Positions 58,901 through 64,000 of a stretch of DNA of 64,000 bases are shown in pieces. The stretch comes from Acanthopleura granulata. Its lineage: Eukaryota; Mollusca; Polyplacophora; Chitonida; Chitonidae. The notes under the pieces are model-generated. The model saw only the letters and a list, made by a program, of their open reading frames with translations, was not told the DNA's origin and made no database searches. Numbering within the stretch: position 1 is the stretch's first letter; each line of letters opens with the position of its first letter. The position numbers and the translations under genes were made by a program. The DNA is taken from positions 1-64,000 of the forward strand of contig JABBOT010000027.1 in NCBI GenBank assembly GCA_016165875.1, written 5' to 3'.

Positions 58901-59733
58901 TGCCCACCCCCACCGTTTTATGCATGCCTAAATCTGGGGGGCAAAATCGATTTAGTGTTTATGTACTTATATAGTAGCAGGTATCAGTACAAGTAGCAGG
59001 AATTTCCATTTAGTACTTCATGCATCTGTGTTGTAAGTAAATTTAAATCACATGCCAACTGCAGAACATGACAGTCAAGCACACGGAGTCTTCAGGACAA
59101 TACCTAATATTGATACAACAATTCATAAAATGGACATGTGGTCAGTATCTGAGGATTCAGTTTTAAATCTGGCATATGCCAGGAGTGATTTGTCTGATTC
59201 GGAACAACATCGACTGGCACACACAAGATATTAATACGCAATTTGTACTTGATCATTCATGTTGAACAGCCATAAAGACAACAGAGGAAACTAAGAAATC
59301 TAGGGGTGGTATACGTGTGTCGTGTGCTGGAGTACATGTATCTATCCATAGTCGGCACGAAATTTCATGGCATAAGATCCTCGGAAACTTGTACTTGAAT
59401 TGTTTGTTGGACCCCTTACTGAAGAACTTAACATCACCATAGTAATTAAGTTCATTACATATTGTGTATATCAATACATGCTCCAAATCCCCCAAATTCA
59501 GTTTACACGAATTTCTGGATCTTAATCATTGATGTCTTTGGCAAATTTCTTGCTGGCCAGTTTGTGCTGATATCATATCAGAGATGAAACTGTCTGTTAC
59601 TAATGATGGATTTGGCAATAAGCCACAAGCTGGTTACTAAGTGAACAAATTCCCATCTCCAATGTTTATCTCACTCAACTGTTCACTGGGAGACAAAAGA
59701 AGGATTCCTTCCAACAGGATTTTGAATATACTT
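58901..59733. other. Gene-free stretch or presumed downstream part of the minus-strand gene
   Basis: An 80-codon minus frame (59,253-59,495; for example HVLIYTICNELNYYGDVKFF) is compositionally protein-like but lacks a convincing acceptor. It could be a last exon. Confidence 0.3.
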
Positions 59734-59796
59734 ACCATGCCAACTTCATAGGAGGTTGACACACTAGGTGCTCATGCAGAATTCGCAGCAGTCGCT
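59734..59796 (-). CDS. Candidate exon of unrecognised minus-strand gene
   Basis: On the minus strand, acceptor TCGTTAACAG and consensus donor GGCATG then GTAAGT flank RLLRILHEHLVCQPPMKLAW in an open frame. The phase does not fit directly to the candidate exon at 59,886, so either the acceptor is different or an exon is missed. Confidence 0.4.
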
Positions 59797-59885
59797 GTTA
59801 ACGAAGGACGACATTCATGTAAAATCCACTCATTCCGCCATATGTATCACATACATGTACCCTAACATTACCAGACATATCTCAC

Positions 59886-59952
59886 CTAAAGGTTCAGAAT
59901 GCAATTTGACCAGTTGCTCACAATATCTTGGAAATTTAGACAACAAAAGTCT
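59886..59952 (-). CDS. Candidate exon of unrecognised minus-strand gene
   Basis: Minus-strand frame LLLSKFPRYCEQLVKLHSEP with donor TTTAG then GTGAGA. Acceptor AATGGCCAG gives phase-0 entry, matching the exon at 60,191. The frame is also open further upstream to about 60,010, so the acceptor is uncertain. Confidence 0.4.
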
Positions 59953-60190
59953 CTGGCCATTAAAATGGTTTCCTGCTTTAAACAATAAACTGCCCACACT
60001 GATCATGCTCAACATATTTTCTGTTTAGTATTAAGGGCAATGGCAAGGTAATTCAGATTCATCATGACTTCAGCCCCAACTACCTTTCAAATATAAATGT
60101 ACACGCAATTCCCCAAGTACTCCGTACAATTCTAAAGCTGTCTAAAGAACATAAAAACTGGCACACCTGTTCGTATATGTATATCTCCTT

Positions 60191-60298
60191 ATACTGAAAC
60201 TTGACAGGCCAGTGCATTGTCCAGTGTTGAAGCATGGTCATGTTCTGGCCATTCATCAGTACAAGTCTGCAACAAAGTTCCTGACACTTGAGAATACC
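60191..60298 (-). CDS. Candidate exon of unrecognised minus-strand gene
   Basis: Minus-strand frame GYSQVSGTLLQTCTDEWPEH and then DHASTLDNALACQVS, ending at donor TTTCA then GTATAA. Entry in phase 0 after CATTCAAAG fits the exit of the exon at 60,493. Domain not recognised; a helical, armadillo-like character is possible. Confidence 0.42.
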
Positions 60299-60492
60299 CC
60301 TTTGAATGAAGTGGTATGAACATGTTGTCCATGTTATATATTACTTTTATGATCTTTATATGACAAAGGTCTCTTGGGTCATACAACTTTCACCAAAGGT
60401 GTCTTCTCAAAAATATCTGGCAACGATTTGCAGGCTTGCAGTCTCTCCTGCAGCAAGCACGTACACAGCTGACCTTTGGAGGCCTTACTTAC

Positions 60493-60616
60493 CGTTACCG
60501 CAAGAAAATGCCATTCCTCTCTCTGACCTGCAAGGCTGATCTTCTTGTGGTGCTCGGCAACAGAAATTCTCACACCCCTCAACACAGCCAGATAGCACAG
60601 GTATAGAACTTTCTTC
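60493..60616 (-). CDS. Exon of unrecognised minus-strand gene
   Basis: On the minus strand the open frame KKVLYLCYLAVLRGVRISVA, EHHKKISLAGQREEWHFLAVT ends at a consensus donor (GTAACG then GTAAGT). Two acceptors are possible: after TTTTCTCTCTAG at 60,624, or after CAACTAAG at 60,616. The second keeps phase with the 42-nt exon at 60,984. A leucine-rich helical composition with basic and acidic surfaces; family not recognised. Confidence 0.58.
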
Positions 60617-60983
60617 CTTAGTTGCTAGAGAGAAAAGTTACACATCTGTGACCACCTATATGTGTGTGACTGATAGTTATAACCTTAAATTTACTCATTT
60701 ACAACCACAGGGATATCTTTCATCATTTGGCATATCTTATTAACTTTTCTTACACATACAAGTAGATGTATATGACCGGGGGGGGGGGGGCTTACTGGAT
60801 TACTTCCCTTGAGGGGCCTCTTCAACATGAAACACAAGTCTTGCAATAAAGGACATTAGAATGTACATCCAGTACTGCAAACTAATAAATCAGAAATTGT
60901 TAGTGATATACAACTCTGGTGACTTCTAAAATGCCTATTAAATTCTGCCCTGATTACAAATCAAATGCAAATTGATAACTCAC

Positions 60984-61025
60984 TTGGAGATATGTGGGGT
61001 GAAGTTGATTTTGAGGTTGCTGCTC
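60984..61025 (-). CDS. 42-nt candidate exon of the minus-strand gene
   Basis: Between GAATGTAG and a CTCCAA/GTGAGT donor. It encodes SSNLKINFTPHIS. Enters with one base completing the AT left by the previous exon (ATG, Met) and leaves AA, completed as Lys by the exon at 60,616. The acceptor lacks a good pyrimidine tract, so support is mainly phase agreement. Confidence 0.35.
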
Positions 61026-61379
61026 CTACATTCAACTGTCTTTTCATTTCTCTTTTATTCAATGACAGAAGGCATAATATCATGTCTGCAAGAGAAACAC
61101 AATGTATACTGCAACTGATAATGCTTATTTACTTATCTGCTTGTTGTTCAAATTATCATTTTTAACCATTAACTTCTAAAAAAACGGACGGAACAAGGAA
61201 AATGACCATATGATGCCCAAGTATGGGACAGCTCTTGTTTTGCAATATTACAAAACAGACAAACAAGTAGTAGTATCACTTCAGATGCTCTGAAGGCAAC
61301 AGCAACTTGTAAATTTAAACAAAACTATAGTGTGACAACAAACACCAGATACTGTGCACACGTGGGCTGTGGTACTTAC

Positions 61380-61434
61380 ATGGGATTGTGTGTTTGCATC
61401 AGGCTGCCAGCTGAAGATGGGGCCTTGTGCCGTT
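61380..61434 (-). CDS. Candidate exon of the minus-strand gene
   Basis: Acceptor GTACTACTTAG, donor CCCAT then GTAAGT. Joined to the previous exon it completes a Glu codon and reads RHKAPSSAGSLMQTHNP. An alternative acceptor at 61,466 (TTGTCTTGACAG) has a better pyrimidine tract but runs into a stop in the frame set by the exon at 61,582. Confidence 0.42.
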
Positions 61435-61581
61435 CTAAGTAGTACAGAACGGTGATGGAGAGTAGACTGTCAAGACAAAAACAGACATTTTATCACTTAG
61501 TGAGATGTAGCCAGATACAACTACCACATGGATTTTCTGGCAAATCTCTATTCATTGTGACAATCTTTCTGAACAACTAAC

Positions 61582-61706
61582 CTTCATATTTGAAAGGAAG
61601 CAACACAGGAAATGACACAAAGCCATCAACAAGGTATACCCGGCTTATATTGAAACAGTACAAGAGGTACACAAACAGTGACTGGTCAGTCTCCCAGGAT
61701 GGTTGC
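61582..61706 (-). CDS. Exon of unrecognised minus-strand gene
   Basis: A clear minus-strand exon of 125 nt: acceptor CATTTTACAG, donor ATGAAG then GTTAGT. Only one frame is open: PSWETDQSLFVYLLYCFNIS, then RVYLVDGFVSFPVLLPFKYE. It is hydrophobic and leucine/phenylalanine-rich, compatible with buried helices or membrane segments. Upstream exons would lie beyond the SINE and integrase fragment at 61.9-62.7 kb or outside the window. Function not recognised. Confidence 0.6.
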
Positions 61707-61888
61707 CTGTAAAATGATACAAACAAAACTGTATCAGTTAAGTATATAATGCATTAACTTGTTATTTTAAAATAAAATACATTTACAATACTTTTACAAG
61801 TGTTTGAGTTATGTTACGTTTTGCATTACATGGATTATACCAATGCAATATGAATATAAGATATAATACAAAAGGGAGGTAATCTAGT

Positions 61889-62330
61889 GTCTGGCAGTGA
61901 GTCGGGTCACATCTCCGTTCAAAGCCACCATGACTGGGGGTAACTGTTTCACCCACTCAGAAGAACGCCCAGAAAGGAGTCACATCTCTTGGGCGTATTG
62001 GTGCCCGAATAGTGGCGCAGATAAGGTTTGATTTTAGTGTACCACGACGTCTTGGTATCTGTGGATGTCCACACCCTCATATCTGACAGAAATGCCATGT
62101 TTCAAGAGCAGGTGGCTGACTGTGCCCATGAACTCACACCCATGGTCGACCTGGAGCAGTTTAGGCCACCTCAGAGGCCCCCGCTTAGAGGATACTGCCC
62201 AGGGCACTTGCAACCTCTTTAGATTCTTCTGTGCCCAAAGGCTCAGCTGCTTTGAATGAGCTGGCGACATCGACCACTGTGAGGGTACCGTGTGGTCTGA
62301 AGAACAAGACATATTTGTGGGGGGTTGAAT
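61889..62330 (-). pseudogene. Second integrase fragment of the virus-like element family
   Basis: On the minus strand, blocks match the integrase at 48.4-49.0 kb: TVVDVASSFKAAEPL, KRGPLRWPKLLQVDHGCEFM, KHGISVRYEGVDIHR, then LFGHQYAQEM and SSEWVKQLPPVMVALNG. Only the core is present. The Asp of the LQVD block is kept, but the Glu region is altered (DVVVH then a stop) and more stops follow. It ends at about 61,889, inside the core domain. The N- and C-terminal parts and all other genes of the element are absent here. Confidence 0.82.
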
Positions 62331-62369
62331 ATAACAGCTGGCTACCTCACAACCAGAAACCCACCTGTG

Positions 62370-62450
62370 TGGTACTATCCATAGTACTGGAAGTGAAAGG
62401 CTACTGTCCCAAAAGTTCTCAGTTCAAATCCCAATGAGGCTGCCTTGTCA
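62370..62450 (+). other. tRNA-like relic next to SINE
   Basis: AGTTCAAATCCCAATGAGG (62,411-62,429) matches a B box. An A box upstream is weak. It lies directly beside the SINE insertion site. Confidence 0.35.
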
Positions 62451-62453
62451 CAC

Positions 62454-62713
62454 CTATTTATTTATTTGATTGGGGTTTTATGGCGTACTCAAGAATATTT
62501 CACTTATACGACTGCAGCCAGCATTATGGTGGGAGGAAACTGGGCAGAGCCTGTGGGGAAACCCACGGCCATCCGCTGGTTGCTGGTGGTCCTTCCCACG
62601 TAGGGACGGAGAGGAAGCCACCATGAGCTGGATTAGAACTCAAAGCATTGGTGGAAGGCTGCTAGGTCATTGCCCTGCACTAGTGCGCTAATCGACTGAG
62701 CCAGGGAGGCCCC
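62454..62713 (-). mobile_element. Full-length SINE, minus strand, with 9-bp target-site duplication
   Basis: A complete copy from the tRNA-like head (GGGGCCTCCCTGGCTCAGTC on the minus strand, B box GAGTTCTAATCC) to the ATTTATTTATTTG end. CCTTGTCAC occurs at 62,443-62,451 and again at 62,712-62,720, a target-site duplication. Little-diverged duplicates suggest a fairly recent insertion. Confidence 0.9.
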
Positions 62714-63149
62714 TTGTCACTCATACTCTTGACTATAGTCTGTACAGCTGAAATACTGCCTATATGACATTAAACTTTAAACATGCGTTCATGCGGAGAC
62801 CCTGTATATCTTGCGTTCAGGAGGTCATATCGCATGTGCAATCCCGATCATCATCTTCGAGGAGACCAGAATAAGTCTACTTGTCGCTGCTTTGCTTGGC
62901 GTTGTCTATCCTTGTCGGTTGTATTTAACAAGTCATTTGGGCTTACGTTGAACTATCAACCTTGCAGATCCAAGCTTAAAATGAAAAGAGCCATATTTTT
63001 AGTGTCTACTCATATTTTCAATATTTTTTGATATTTACTTACCTTAACAGGTAAATATCATCCGGTCAGCCATACGATATCTGACTTGAGGAAAATAAAC
63101 TTTAGTTTACAATTTAATTATATCCCCCCTTGAGAGGGGAAACATATAG

Positions 63150-63475
63150 CTTTTGCTTTTTCCGACAGTCTGTCCTTCTGTTCATCCTGCTCAACTTTGT
63201 GCAGAGTATATCTCAACAACTATTACACATTGCATTCTCAAACTCACACAAAGTGTGCAAAATGACCTCAAGTTGTGCACTGTCAGGTTGTTTTTGTGTG
63301 TTTCGGTCTGTTTTAGGAGTGATCTGCCATTGATCATATTTTTCAACTTTACGCAGAGAATATCGCGCCAACTGTTTGGTATCGGATTCTCAAACTCACA
63401 CAAAGAGTGCAAAATGACCAGAAGTTGCGCACTGTCAGCTTATTTTTCTGTGTTTCGATCTTTTTAGGAGTTGCC
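63150..63475 (+). repeat. 152-bp tandem duplication in a dispersed repeat
   Basis: CAACTTT, GCAGAGTATATC/GCAGAGAATATC, CTCAAACTCACACAAAG, GTGCAAAATGACC and GCACTGTCAG blocks occur at 63,192-63,340 and again 152 bases on. The preceding GACAGTCTGTCCTTCTGTTC is a signature of a repeat type I recall from invertebrate genomes. A (GTT)n run follows at 63,497-63,519. Frames here repeat with the DNA and are not genes. Confidence 0.7.
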
Positions 63476-63519
63476 TGACTTTGCACTTATTTCTTTTTTG
63501 TTGTTGTTGTTGTTGTTTT

Positions 63520-63941
63520 CTTTCATTTGCATGTTATGCGAGTTGTGCATTTGCACACAAGTGTAGATAGGCTCTTAAAAATATATTAATACTGTGCAAT
63601 GGCTGATTGTGATATATCTATATATTTCTCGAGTGGGGGCACACATTGTTGCAATCTCTGACTGCTTTCTTGTTTACCTAATCGCCCAGCGGAACTAAAA
63701 GATTGTCAGTTGTCAAAAATAAAGTTGAACTCTCACATAGGTCGCCTGGTTATGTGTATGCCAAACCCAAACTCATTAAAATCAGACCCTGTGGCCAAAC
63801 CTTAAACGTTGGCAGGCGTCATGTTCAAGCAGGTCACAGCATGTTCAGGTCGAAGTTGTCTCCCTGTGAAGTGATCTTTACATCATAGTGATAGAAAACC
63901 TGTACCTTGACACACGAGAACGAGGCGTTGGTATCAACATC
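63520..63941. other. Gene-free stretch, possible 5' flank
   Basis: No promoter element is certain. The segment precedes the candidate start codon at 63,942. Confidence 0.35.
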
Positions 63942-64000
63942 ATGGCTTCGATTGATGAGAATTCCAATGTTGTTTTACAAGGAATAACCAGGCATATCAA
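63942..64000 (+). CDS. Possible first coding exon, truncated by the window end
   Basis: ATG in a favourable context (ATCATGG) opens MASIDENSNVVLQGITRHI to the end of the window. Only 19 codons are seen, so a chance frame cannot be excluded. If real, it is transcribed away from the minus-strand gene at 59.7-61.7 kb. Confidence 0.35.
   Translation, partial: MASIDENSNVVLQGITRHI

Noticed and set aside
63029..63059. Donor-like CTGTTAAGGTAAGT on the minus strand, near 63,030-63,050, as an upstream exon of the 61.7-kb gene.
   Set aside because: All frames of the adjacent short segment end in stops, and the site lies within a GATATTTAC/GTAAATATC palindrome.

Overview
This is a eukaryotic, AT-rich, repeat-dense genomic window. 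No bacterial-style operons, intact rRNA genes or intact tRNA genes are visible. At least seven copies of one tRNA-derived SINE (tail signature of the GTTTTACGCCGTACTCAAG type, attached to tRNA-like A and B boxes) and the abundance of TGTACATGTA-like sequence suggest a marine lophotrochozoan, most likely a mollusc or brachiopod. That assignment is from memory of such repeats, not from a search. Most long reading frames are chance or repeat-derived; the host coding sequence is split into short exons.

Layout. (1) 1-14,145 is a satellite-like array (family R1, about 374-bp monomers), including a recent higher-order repeat of four monomers (about 1,496 bp) at the left end. It is interrupted by a second dispersed repeat (R2) and a third (R3). 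(2) 14,220-16,280 is a 53/55-bp minisatellite. (3) 18,734-25,048 (+) carries five exons of a host gene whose phases agree: a SET-domain exon of the KMT5A-like type, then four exons of acidic C-terminal tail. The SET exon has a one-base frameshift and an in-frame TGA as given. (4) 27,120-27,979 is a 34-bp minisatellite. (5) 28,742-32,110 is R1 again in opposite orientation. (6) 35,260-36,464 is rich in AGGTCA-like half-sites and ends in a perfect hairpin. (7) 38,275-39,295 (+) holds the two last exons and polyadenylation signal of an unrecognised host gene, followed by a foldback element at 39,427-40,110. (8) 43,020-43,890 is a degenerate TTGATTTG-type simple repeat, joined to another R1 fragment.

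(9) 44,617-50,110 is the most interesting segment: the decayed remains of a virus-like mobile element (Maverick/Polinton/adintovirus-like by gene type). It has a retroviral-type integrase, the C-terminal half of an SF1 helicase joined to an HNH-like module, a coiled-coil plus membrane protein, and several unrecognised frames. Base composition and codon density differ from the flanks, every gene is broken, and two of three integrase catalytic residues are substituted. A second, shorter integrase fragment lies at 61,889-62,330.

(10) 54,291-56,600 (-) is a decayed gene related to a widespread uncharacterised animal family with a possible tyrosine-recombinase-like C-terminus. (11) 59,734-61,706 (-) contains seven candidate exons of a host gene; the first five join with consistent phase. 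(12) A possible first coding exon of another gene starts at 63,942 (+) and runs off the window. SINEs, tRNA-like fragments and homopolymer runs fill much of the remainder. Long gene-free stretches are described individually in the feature list.
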